A stretch of DNA of 64,000 nt from Chloracidobacterium sp. (GTDB lineage: Bacteria; Acidobacteriota; Blastocatellia; Pyrinomonadales; Pyrinomonadaceae), in assembly GCA_016715795.1 (NCBI GenBank), contig JADJXP010000001.1, forward strand, positions 186,001 through 250,000, given 5' to 3'. Both the position numbers and the translations under genes were made by a program. The notes below the pieces were generated by a model, which saw only the letters and a program-made list of their open reading frames with translations, was not told the DNA's origin and did no database searches. Positions 34,277 to 41,771 of the stretch are shown here, in pieces. The first letter of the stretch is position 1; each line of letters opens with the position of its first letter.

Positions 34277-35455
34277 TTAGTAGAGCAAATACTGCTCCCT
34301 TTGATCTTTGAAAATTTGTAAACCATCATGCCAGCCGGAGATGATCGTCTCGAGTGACTGGCCGACTTCGATCGCCTTGCGGATCTTATCAGTGCCGCAA
34401 ACCACATCGAACGGGTTCTTGCCGAATTCGTATTCGTAGTCGCCCTGCTTCCATTGGAAGTGGTCGGTGTAGAGATCGTAGGCGGTCTTGATCATTGCGA
34501 TGCCGACGATCACGGGCGTAAACGCTTCGCGATCCGTGACGTGGATCTGAACGCCGCCGCAGGTCTGGCGGGCCCATTTCTGAAATGTGGGCTGGAAGTA
34601 GCACGGACGAAAGATGACGCCATCAAATGGGTAAGCATCTAAGGTCTCGGCCCATTGGTAAGGATCGATGAACGGAGCACCATTCAGTTCGAATGGCTTC
34701 GTCGTGCCGCGGCCTTCGCTGAGTTCGGTACCCTCGAGAAAAACGGTCGCCGGGAAGACGACGCATGTATCGACGGTCGGAGTGTTTGGTGACGGCGGCA
34801 CCCACGGCAGGCCAGTGTCCTCAAACCACATGTCGCGGCTCCAACCGTCTATCTCAATGACCTCGAGATCGCAGCCGATACCAAAATGTTCGTTGAACAT
34901 TTTTGCAAGCTCGCCACACGTCATTCCGTGGCGTGTCGGCAATTCGTATTGGCCCACGAACGACGTGAATGAGCTCTCGGTGACATTGCCCTCGACGTGG
35001 ACACCGGTGATCGGATTCGGCCGGTCGCATACGACGACGCGCTTGCCGTATTTCGCGGCGGCGATCATGCAGTTTGCCATCGTGTAGATAAAGGTGTAGA
35101 TACGGCAGCCGACGTCCTGCATGTCAAAGACGATCGTGTCGATATTCGCGAGCATCGCCTCAGTCGGTTCGCGCGTTTCGCTGTACAGCGAATAGACGGG
35201 CAGGCCGGTGCGCGGATCCGTCGCATGATCGGTCTCGATCATGTTGTCCTGCACATCGCCGCGAATGCCGTGCTGCGGACCGAAGTATGCTGTCAGGTTG
35301 ATGTCGTCCCGCGCGGCAAACACATCCGCGACGAACGTGAGATCGGGCAGCACCGACGCCTGATTGCAGACCAGCCCGACCCGCGTTGCTCGTATCGCAT
35401 CGAACCTCTCATCCAACAACCGCTCGATACCGAGCCGAACCTTCCGTTGCGTCAT
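34277..35455 (-). CDS. NamZ-like exo-beta-N-acetylmuramidase (DUF1343)
   Basis: A 392-residue DUF1343 protein. Members of this family (GH171) remove terminal N-acetylmuramic acid from peptidoglycan fragments. Conserved segments are VGLVCNQASVLPD, AYFGPQHGIRGDVQDN, FDMQDVGCRIYTFIYTM and CDRPNPITG. The ATG at 35455 is used; a TTG-started extension would run through a terminator hairpin at 35461-35490. No signal peptide is seen, so it probably acts on recycled muropeptides in the cytoplasm, unless a start was missed. Confidence 0.88.
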   Translation of the reverse strand: MTQRKVRLGIERLLDERFDAIRATRVGLVCNQASVLPDLTFVADVFAARDDINLTAYFGPQHGIRGDVQDNMIETDHATDPRTGLPVYSLYSETREPTEAMLANIDTIVFDMQDVGCRIYTFIYTMANCMIAAAKYGKRVVVCDRPNPITGVHVEGNVTESSFTSFVGQYELPTRHGMTCGELAKMFNEHFGIGCDLEVIEIDGWSRDMWFEDTGLPWVPPSPNTPTVDTCVVFPATVFLEGTELSEGRGTTKPFELNGAPFIDPYQWAETLDAYPFDGVIFRPCYFQPTFQKWARQTCGGVQIHVTDREAFTPVIVGIAMIKTAYDLYTDHFQWKQGDYEYEFGKNPFDVVCGTDKIRKAIEVGQSLETIISGWHDGLQIFKDQREQYLLY

Positions 35456-35460
35456 ATCAA

Positions 35461-35490
35461 AATAATAGCCCAAGCTTTCGCTCGGGCTAT
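35461..35490 (-). terminator. Terminator after the H1-tailed DUF1508 gene
   Basis: On the minus strand ATAGCCCGAGCGAAAGCTTG then GGCTAT, followed by TATTTT. It lies 28 bases after the stop codon at 35518 and only 6 bases before the NamZ-like start codon. Confidence 0.75.
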
Positions 35491-35517
35491 ATGTAAACCT
35501 CAAAGGTCATTTTGAAA

Positions 35518-36111
35518 CTACTTCTTCTTAGCGGCCTTCTTTGCCGCAGGCTTCTTCGCGGCCGGCTTCTTGGCTGCGGCCTTCTTCGCCGGAGCTTTCT
35601 TAGCGGCCGGCTTGGCAGCTTTCTTAGCAGCAGCCTTCTTCGGTGCCGGCTTAGCTGCGGCCTTCTTCGCCGGAGCTTTCTTAGCAGCCGGCTTAGCAGC
35701 TTTCTTTGCAGCAGCCTTCTTCGGTGCCGGCTTCTTGGCCGCGGCCTTCTTCGCCGGAGCTTTCTTGGCGGCCGGCTTGGCATCACCGCTCACGATCGCA
35801 GCACCGGGAGCATGCTTGGCTACCGAAGCGATACCGTTCTCCATCGCCTTTGTGGTCTTGTACATCTCGCTCTTGCCGATGGCCTCGCCGTTGGCGGCCT
35901 TCATCACAAAGTACGACGAACCGTCCTTCGCTTTCTTCCGCTCAAAGCGTTTTGCGTTGCCGGCGTTCTTGGCGACCGACGCAGCTCCATTCTTGGCAGC
36001 AGCAGCCGTATTGTACGCCTCGCTCGTCAAGATGACCTGGCCATTGCTGGCCTTCAGATTGAAACGAAACTTGCCGGTCTTACCCGACTTGATCTCAAAT
36101 TTTCCTGCCAT
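35518..36111 (-). CDS. DUF1508 (YegP-like) protein with histone-H1-like tail
   Basis: A 197-residue fusion. Residues 1-50 and about 55-105 are two DUF1508 repeats (FEIKSGKTGKFRFNLKASNG, then GSSYFVMKAANGEAIGKSEM), the fold of E. coli YegP. Residues 110-197 are almost only Ala, Lys and Pro in PAKKAAAKK-type units, as in eukaryotic H1 and bacterial H1-like tails, and would bind DNA or other polyanions. The DNA coding for the tail is repetitive, with a unit of 81 and 84 bases (starts near 35588, 35669, 35753). The gene at 36219-36548 is a tail-less paralogue on the same strand. Confidence 0.86.
   Translation of the reverse strand: MAGKFEIKSGKTGKFRFNLKASNGQVILTSEAYNTAAAAKNGAASVAKNAGNAKRFERKKAKDGSSYFVMKAANGEAIGKSEMYKTTKAMENGIASVAKHAPGAAIVSGDAKPAAKKAPAKKAAAKKPAPKKAAAKKAAKPAAKKAPAKKAAAKPAPKKAAAKKAAKPAAKKAPAKKAAAKKPAAKKPAAKKAAKKK
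35588..35776. repeat. Tandem 81/84-base repeat coding for the Ala-Lys-Pro tail
   Basis: The plus-strand sequence CTTCTTCGCCGGAGCTTTCTT recurs (in 20-base core TTCTTCGCCGGAGCTTTCTT) with its GCC at 35588, 35669 and 35753. Each unit is a whole number of codons, so copy-number change would alter tail length without frameshift. Confidence 0.7.
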
Positions 36112-36218
36112 TTAATATCTCCTTCTATTAACTGATTTGATCAAACCCCAATTCAGCGAATAAATATGTCATAGACCGCGCGCAATGGCAAGGCAAAAAA
36201 CGCCTCATGTGCGTGCGG

Positions 36219-36548
36219 CTATGCGTCAGCGGTCGAGGCGTCCGGAGCATTTTCTTTCACCGAGCGAATTCCATTCTCCATTGCCGACTCCGATTCATAC
36301 ATCTCACTCCTGCCGATGACCTGGCCGTTGCTCGCCTTAAGATTAAAATACGGCTTACCGTTTGATGACATCTTCCGCTCGTAGCGAGCATCATCCGCAG
36401 AGTTTCGACGAACCGAGTCGATGCCGTTCTCGGCCGCCGCCTTTGTCTCATACATCTCGCTCGATAGTATGATCTGCCCGTTCCCGGCCTTTAGGTTAAA
36501 GTGAACCTGGCCGCTCGCCGATGTCTTTATTTCAAATTTACCCGCCAT
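36219..36548 (-). CDS. DUF1508 (YegP-like) protein
   Basis: A 109-residue protein made of two DUF1508 repeats (FEIKTSASGQVHFNLKAGNG and later RKMSSNGKPYFNLKASNGQV, each followed by a GRSEMYES/SSEMYETK segment). Length equals E. coli YegP (110). It lacks the basic tail of its neighbour and ends with a short acidic stretch (SVKENAPDASTADA). Function of the family is unknown; it is often linked to stress. Confidence 0.9.
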   Translation of the reverse strand: MAGKFEIKTSASGQVHFNLKAGNGQIILSSEMYETKAAAENGIDSVRRNSADDARYERKMSSNGKPYFNLKASNGQVIGRSEMYESESAMENGIRSVKENAPDASTADA

Positions 36549-36881
36549 TATGTCTGCTCCTGTAAGTTATTCAAGAAAGTCGTGTCCCATGTCGCGCGGC
36601 ACAAGATTGTTCGAGCGAATGATACGAACGCATTCGTTCCATCTGAGTATCGAATCGTCATTACCTTACCGTTTAGGACTTGTAAAGTTCTACCGCGAAA
36701 GCGAGGGCGAAGTCAAAGACCAGCATCGCAACGCAGATAATCGAGTGGCACTTATTGCCGTTGCCGCCGTCCCTATTGCCGTTCGCTTTAGCGAACGGTT
36801 CATGCTCATTATCTGTTTTGGGCTTTGGCCCAACCCACTCGTTTTTGGCCTAAAGCCATGTAGTTTGTAGCCAACGGCAAT
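36549..36881. repeat. Gene-free stretch with nested palindromes
   Basis: No gene is recognised. From 36754 to 36881 there is a nested palindrome set: outer ATTGCCGTTG (36754-36763) and CAACGGCAAT (36872-36881), and inside it CCGTTCGCTTTAGCGAACGG (36779-36798), TTGGGC/GCCCAA (36818-36833) and TGGC/GCCA (36846-36858). It abuts the malQ stop codon at 36882. It resembles a REP-like composite. Confidence 0.65.
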
Positions 36882-38312
36882 TCAGCGCACACGCCCAAAC
36901 AGCTCCGTCATCTCCCGTAGACGTCCGGCCAGATCGTCATCTAATTGCCCGTCGCAGAGCTGCCATTTCCAATTGCCTTCAACGGTCGCGGGCGTGTTCA
37001 TGCGGGCCTCGCTGCCGAGGCCGAGAAGGTCCTGGGCCGGCGCGATGACCGTGTCAGCGACCGACGACCAGATGCCGCGGAGCATCGAATCACAAATGCC
37101 GCGGCCTGATGCGGAGAGATACTTCCGCGCGTGCGCCTTTACGTTTCGCGGTGCCGTGCGGTACCAACCGCCGACGGTGTCGTTGTCGTGGGTGCCGGTG
37201 TAGGCGACGCAATCGTTCGGGTAATTGTGCGGCAGGTCGCGGTTGCGGGCATCGCCGCCAAAGCCGTACTGCAATATCCGCATTCCCGGAAAGCCGCACT
37301 CGGCACGCAGTGTCTCGACCTCGGGCGTCAGCGAGCCTAGGTCCTCGGCGATCAGCGGCAGTTCGCCGAGACGCCGCTTCAAAACCGCGAATATCTCGCG
37401 GCCCGGCACGTCTTTCCACTCGCCGTTCTCGGCCGTCTTTTCGCCGCCGGGCACTTCCCAATTGCGGACAAAGCCGATGAAATGATCCAGCCGCGCGATA
37501 TCGACAGTCTTGAGCGTCCATGCGACGCGTGCCGTCCACCAGCCCATGTTGTCGGCGAGCATCGTCTGCCAATCGTAGATTGGATTGCCCCAGAGCTGGC
37601 CCGTCTTTGAAAAGTAGTCCGGCGGCACACCGGCGACGACGGTCGGGCGGCCTTCGTCGTCGAGTTTGAATAGTTGCTGATTGCACCAAACGTCCACCGA
37701 GTCGTACGCCACAAAGATCGGGATGTCGCCGATCACGTGCACGCCGCGCTCGTTCGCGTACGCCTTGACCGCCATCCATTGGCTCCAAAACAGGAACTGC
37801 CCAAACCTGACCGCCTCGATCTCGCGTGCCCATTGCGAACGAGCTTTGTCGAGCGCATCGCGCTCGCGCCGCCGCAAAGGCGCCGCCCAGTCCGACCACG
37901 CGGCCTGCTCGTGGGCGTTCTTCAACGCCATGAACAACGCCAGGTCGTCGAGCCACCACGCGTTCTCGCGTACGAACGTCTCATACGCCGCCCGCCGTCC
38001 GAAACGCCCCTCGGCCCGGAACTGCTCAAACGCCTCGCCCAGCACGTCTTCGCGATCATTCCCCACCGAGCCTTCTTCTATCAGCCCGTCCTCGGCGAGC
38101 TTCAATACCGAGATCAGCGACGTATTCCCGCCAAACGCCGACAACGCCGAATACGGCGACTCGCCCGCCCGCACGAGGTTCAGCGGCAATATCTGCCAAT
38201 ACGCCTGCCCCGCCGCGGCCAGCCAGTCCACAAACCACTCCGCCGCCCCCAGATCCCCGCCCGGCAAAGACGTCGGATGCAACAAAATACCGCTGGCGCG
38301 TGGAAATCTCAT
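36882..38312 (-). CDS. malQ: 4-alpha-glucanotransferase (amylomaltase)
   Basis: A 476-residue GH77 enzyme that transfers alpha-1,4-glucan segments during maltodextrin and glycogen metabolism. Catalytic segments are present: IARLDHFIGFVRNWEVPGG (nucleophile Asp), IAEDLGSLTPEV (acid/base Glu) and YTGTHDNDTVGGWY (stabilising Asp). The N-terminus RFPRASGILLHPTSLPG is typical. The gene is alone; no glycogen gene is adjacent. Its 5' end lies close to REP-like repeats. Confidence 0.94.
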   Translation of the reverse strand: MRFPRASGILLHPTSLPGGDLGAAEWFVDWLAAAGQAYWQILPLNLVRAGESPYSALSAFGGNTSLISVLKLAEDGLIEEGSVGNDREDVLGEAFEQFRAEGRFGRRAAYETFVRENAWWLDDLALFMALKNAHEQAAWSDWAAPLRRRERDALDKARSQWAREIEAVRFGQFLFWSQWMAVKAYANERGVHVIGDIPIFVAYDSVDVWCNQQLFKLDDEGRPTVVAGVPPDYFSKTGQLWGNPIYDWQTMLADNMGWWTARVAWTLKTVDIARLDHFIGFVRNWEVPGGEKTAENGEWKDVPGREIFAVLKRRLGELPLIAEDLGSLTPEVETLRAECGFPGMRILQYGFGGDARNRDLPHNYPNDCVAYTGTHDNDTVGGWYRTAPRNVKAHARKYLSASGRGICDSMLRGIWSSVADTVIAPAQDLLGLGSEARMNTPATVEGNWKWQLCDGQLDDDLAGRLREMTELFGRVR

Positions 38313-38360
38313 GTCCGATTCGATGCTGTTAGGTTATCACTCAGCGGCATCTTTCTCTTC

Positions 38361-38552
38361 GCGGCTTGCCGCTCTATTTGCGGAAAGGCTTGCTTCTCGT
38401 ACGCTCGCACCGACGCCATCCTCCTCGCGGCTTGCCGCTCTATTTGCGGAAAGGCTTGCTTTTCGTACGCTCGCACCGACGCCATCCTCCTCGCGGCTTG
38501 CCGCTCTATTTGCGGAAAAGCTTGCTTTTCCGTAAGCTTGCCAAAAAAACGC
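38361..38552. repeat. Three REP units in a 66-base tandem array
   Basis: GCGGCTTGCCGCTCTATTTG begins at 38361, 38427 and 38493, an exact 66-base period. Each unit continues with a GGAAAAGC/GCTTTTCC-type palindrome (best preserved in the third copy, GGAAAAGCTTGCTTTTCC at 38515-38532). The array lies just upstream of the RAYT gene, the expected place for its target repeats. Confidence 0.85.
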
Positions 38553-38580
38553 GCGGCTTGCCGCCGCCCAACCGTCCGCC

Positions 38581-39120
38581 ATGTTTAAGATATCGAGAGA
38601 CCAGCCCGCCTACTATCTCACCTCGGTCACTCACAACCGGCTGCCGATCTTCCAAACCGACAAACTCAAACAAGTCGTAGCAAACGCCTTCGACGAAGCA
38701 CGACGCTCGGGCGGCTTTCTACTGTTAGCGTATGTGATCATGCCCGACCATAGCCACGTATTGACAGACGACTCGAGAGAAATGAAGGACGTTCTCCGAT
38801 TTCTTAACGGCATCTCAGCACGTCGCATCATCAACTATCTGAAAGAACACGAACTCGAATCTTCATTACAAAAGCTGCGGATCGCCGAACGTAAAGACGA
38901 GCAGAGGTTCTCCGTTTACGCACATCACCCAAACGCGATCCGCATCACCGGCGAGGACGCGTTCATGCAAAAAGTGAATTACATTCACCAGAATCCTGTC
39001 CGCGCGGGCCTTGTCGAGCATCCTGATGATTATCTCTATTCAAGCTCCCGCCAATGGCATAACCGTGCTCTGCCGGACGAACCCTTGATCACCGATCATC
39101 ACGAGATCACCTGGCGATAG
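38581..39120 (+). CDS. REP-associated tyrosine transposase (RAYT)
   Basis: A 179-residue single-domain Y1 transposase related to IS200 TnpA. The HUH pair is H57 and H59 in VIMPDHSHVL and the catalytic tyrosine Y134 lies in KVNYIHQNPVRAGLV, the classic RAYT motif. RAYTs act on REP hairpins in single-stranded DNA and are usually domesticated single-copy genes. Here three REP units lie upstream and two paired units downstream, all with the same core sequence, which ties the protein to this repeat family. Confidence 0.93.
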   Translation: MFKISRDQPAYYLTSVTHNRLPIFQTDKLKQVVANAFDEARRSGGFLLLAYVIMPDHSHVLTDDSREMKDVLRFLNGISARRIINYLKEHELESSLQKLRIAERKDEQRFSVYAHHPNAIRITGEDAFMQKVNYIHQNPVRAGLVEHPDDYLYSSSRQWHNRALPDEPLITDHHEITWR

Positions 39121-39145
39121 CGGTGGACCTGTTCGAATTGATTTC

Positions 39146-39306
39146 TAGCGGATTGCCGCTCTATTTGCGGAAAAGTTTACTTTTCCGATAAGCCCTAATT
39201 TCCATCGCGGCTTGCCGCCGCCTAAACTTTCGGCAGCGGCAACCCGTAAATCTTCAAAAGCATCGTCGGAAAGGCAAGCCTTTCCGCAAATAGAGCGGCA
39301 AGCCGT
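39146..39306. repeat. Inverted REP pair (BIME-like unit A)
   Basis: A forward REP unit (39149-39187, with GCCGCTCTATTTGCGG and AAAAGTTTACTTTTCC) faces a reverse unit (39267-39306, GGAAAGGCAAGCCTTTCC then GCAAATAGAGCGGC). Between them is a GGCTTGCCGCCGCC / GGCAGCGGCAA inner palindrome. A second copy of the whole unit lies about 229 bases further on. Confidence 0.82.
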
Positions 39307-39374
39307 CGGAATGAGAAGACCTCACGCCGGTGGGTGAAGATCCACTTTTCGCAGCTTCTTGAAAGCCTCGTTCT

Positions 39375-39536
39375 TCGCGGCTTGCCGTCCTATTTGCGGA
39401 AAAGTTTACTTTTCCGGTAGGCCCTAAATTCCTTCGCGGCTTGCCGCCGCCCAAACTTCCGGCGGCGGCAAGCCGCAGGACTATTAAAGCGTCGCCGGAA
39501 AGGCAAGCCTTTCCGCAAATAGAGCGGCGAGCCGCC
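39375..39536. repeat. Inverted REP pair (BIME-like unit B)
   Basis: Direct, slightly diverged copy of the unit at 39146-39306: forward part CTATTTGCGGAAAAGTTTAC (39391-39410) and reverse part GGCAAGCCTTTCCGCAAATA (39502-39521). Differences between the copies are scattered substitutions, so the duplication is not recent. Confidence 0.82.
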
Positions 39537-39828
39537 GGAGTGAAAGGGCCTCCTGCCAGCGGGCCGAGCACAAAAACCTCCGGGGTGAGCACAAAACCCT
39601 GGGGGGTTCACCAAAACCCGGCGACCCAAGTCCTCAGGACGGCGACCCACGGCCACAGAACAGCGTCCTGCGGCCACGCTCCGGGCGATTTTCACTGTTA
39701 GTTGTTAGTTATTCCTTGTTTCCAGCATTATTTCCATAACAAGGGCCGTGATCACCGCCGGTCACGGCTTGGTCGAAAACTATTAGCAACAATAGTATGA
39801 TTATCACAATCCGATCCTGACTTGACCT
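39537..39828. other. Gene-free stretch before the restriction-modification genes
   Basis: No gene is recognised. It contains GCCGTGA/TCACGGC (39744-39767) and, close to the methyltransferase, ACTATT-AGCAAC-AATAGT (39779-39796). The latter palindrome lies 34 bases before the ATG at 39829 and could be a promoter-proximal operator controlling the R-M operon; that is inference. Confidence 0.45.
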
Positions 39829-40704
39829 ATGAAGAAATATCTCGTTGGCGATGCATTCAATCTGATCAAGGAACTGCCCGATGAGAGTATTGACCTGATC
39901 CTGACGAGCCCGCCATACTGGGGCCTACGAACCTACGGGCAGGAGCATAATTGGGCAACGCTACGCGCGTGGGAAAAGGAAAAGCCGCGTTGGGAATCTC
40001 CTTCTTACAAGTGGTATCGCGAACATGGAGGGGTTCTTGGTCTCGAACCCTTACCCGACTGGTTTATTTCTCATCTAGTTGAATTCTTTGAACTCTCGAA
40101 ACCAAAACTGAAGGCTGGGGGTAGTCTCTGGGTTAATCTCGGCGATACCTATTTCGCTCGCTGGTCGAGCATCCGTGACGCGGGGCGACAAGGTCTTGGT
40201 TCGGACATTCGGACACGCCGAACCACGCCAATGGGACGCTACCTGCAGGAAAAGCAGTTGTTATTAATTCCGTCCCGATTTGCTATCGCGATGCAAGAGG
40301 CGAAATGGATACTCAGGAATGACCTAATCTGGTCAAAACCGAATATTCCGCCCGGGCCAAAACGGGACAGACTCCGTTTATCGCATGAGCATTTCTTTCA
40401 TTTTGTGAAGAAACCGAAGGAAGGCCGAGCGGCATACTACTATGACGTGGATGAGGCGGAAGCGGACCTTGATGTTGTGATATGTAATGTAAGACCTGGC
40501 CAGAACGGACATTCAGCAACTTTCCCACGTGAAATTATCGCTCCGAGAATCAGTTCATCGTGTCCTGAGTTTGGAACGATGCTTGATCCCTTTTGTGGTA
40601 GTGGTGCTTCAGTTGAAGCGGCGGCTAGTCTCGGGCGTAACGCAATAGGATTCGAAATAGTTGAAAAATTCTTACCGAGAGAGACCCGTTATGCCACAGG
40701 GTAG
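39829..40704 (+). CDS. DNA methyltransferase of a NotI-like R-M system
   Basis: A 291-residue beta-class amino-methyltransferase: the catalytic motif IV comes first (LILTSPPYWGLR, residues about 23-34) and the AdoMet-binding motif I comes last (DPFCGSGASVEAA). The SPPYW form is common in N4-cytosine enzymes, but N6-adenine cannot be excluded. No target recognition domain of known specificity is visible; the insertion between the motifs probably does this. The stop codon lies 14 bases inside the restriction gene that follows, so expression is coupled. Confidence 0.9.
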   Translation: MKKYLVGDAFNLIKELPDESIDLILTSPPYWGLRTYGQEHNWATLRAWEKEKPRWESPSYKWYREHGGVLGLEPLPDWFISHLVEFFELSKPKLKAGGSLWVNLGDTYFARWSSIRDAGRQGLGSDIRTRRTTPMGRYLQEKQLLLIPSRFAIAMQEAKWILRNDLIWSKPNIPPGPKRDRLRLSHEHFFHFVKKPKEGRAAYYYDVDEAEADLDVVICNVRPGQNGHSATFPREIIAPRISSSCPEFGTMLDPFCGSGASVEAAASLGRNAIGFEIVEKFLPRETRYATG

Positions 40705-41764
40705 AAACTTTATTGGCGAGTGGTTTGGCCATCGAATATTTCCAACGATCAAGGCATCTGAACAGGACATTTCGGATTTTCTTTCGCATGAATGTCCGTT
40801 TCTGTCACAAGTACTTCGCGAATCCCGCAAGTGTGTTAAGAGTGAGAATTCCCTAGGCGTTTGCACCATCACCACTACAACAGTGGAAACAAAAGACTGG
40901 ATGGTGTGCCCTTACCGATCGCTCGACCTGCCCTTTCTCAACCGAGTAGCAAGACGTCTTTTTGCGATTGATGGGGAAATTCTTGTTTACCCGGTCGTAT
41001 CGCTCGCCGAGCGGATCAATGAGCTGAAAGAGGCATACGCAGCGGGCGTTACACCGATTGTATTTTTTCAAGATAAGCTTGGGGGTGAAATAAATCTTTC
41101 GGCCACTCCCCAGAGCCCAGAACTCTCCTTTGACATAACCCTTGTTCCCTTGCGTTTTGTTGATGACGAGATTAGATTTCGCAAGTTCGGGATTTATGAA
41201 GTTCAAACGATGGATTTCCATGGATCCTATCGCCACGCAGTCACTGCGCTGAGAAATGCCGTTGACCTGCATCAAAAAGACTTCACAAAGGTTCTGGCCG
41301 CAAACCCCGAGTGGATGGGACGGAATATTGAAGGACCCAACATAGCGAATGTTTTTAAGAGAACGTTCTATCAGTTGGTGCTCAAGTTTCGACTTGCAGG
41401 TCATGGAGAATGCGAAGGCGTCGCGCTGGGACTTCCAGCGGCCGTTTGGGATAGCTGGGCTCCGCACTTGAACGCGCCCGTTTTGGTTCCATTCGAGGAT
41501 TATTTTGTCCTCGAAGGAACCGAACCTGGACGGCTCGCCAATTCTTGGATTTACGTCTTTGAAACCGAGACCGCCTCTGAGGGCTCACGGGAATCGCTTG
41601 GTGTTCGGAACGCGATTCGTGTCGATGTTGGAGCTTTACTCGCAAATGCTTTCAATGACGTTCCCGAATACATCACCACTAACCTAATAACCTTTATTCA
41701 CCAGAGCATTCTTAGTCGAATGAAGCAGGCTTATCCCCAAGTCGAACTCGACGATCGCGCGTGA
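40691..41764 (+). CDS. NotI-like type II restriction endonuclease
   Basis: A 357-residue homologue of NotI. The start ATG at 40691 gives MPQGRNFIGEWFGHRIFP, matching the NotI N-terminus (NFIAEFFGHRVYP). The four cysteines of the NotI metal site are conserved: C35 (ECPFL), C48 (KCVK), C58 (GVC) and C73 (VCPYR). Catalytic residues correspond to NotI D160, E182, Q184: D148 in SFDITL, E170 and Q172 in IYEVQTMDFHGSYRHAV, with the same 22-residue spacing. Further identity is in EGPNIANVFKRTFYQLVLKF. It probably cuts a long GC-rich palindrome like GCGGCCGC, though specificity is not proven. Lower GC than the neighbouring genes suggests transfer. Confidence 0.92.
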   Translation: MPQGRNFIGEWFGHRIFPTIKASEQDISDFLSHECPFLSQVLRESRKCVKSENSLGVCTITTTTVETKDWMVCPYRSLDLPFLNRVARRLFAIDGEILVYPVVSLAERINELKEAYAAGVTPIVFFQDKLGGEINLSATPQSPELSFDITLVPLRFVDDEIRFRKFGIYEVQTMDFHGSYRHAVTALRNAVDLHQKDFTKVLAANPEWMGRNIEGPNIANVFKRTFYQLVLKFRLAGHGECEGVALGLPAAVWDSWAPHLNAPVLVPFEDYFVLEGTEPGRLANSWIYVFETETASEGSRESLGVRNAIRVDVGALLANAFNDVPEYITTNLITFIHQSILSRMKQAYPQVELDDRA

Positions 41765-41771
41765 CGGTATC

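Noticed and set aside
35512..36135. Plus-strand frames antisense to the Ala/Lys/Pro tail
   Set aside because: Low-complexity antisense of the DUF1508-H1 gene; Leu/Arg/Ser repeats are a by-product of the coding repeats.
37681..38535. Long plus-strand open frame antisense to malQ and through the REP array
   Set aside because: It is opposite a clear GH77 gene, and its C-terminal part is only the 66-base repeat read in frame (66 is a multiple of 3).
38361..38552. Possible CRISPR array (regular 66-base spacing)
   Set aside because: The 'spacers' are almost identical between units, so this is a tandem duplication of REP units; no cas genes are present.
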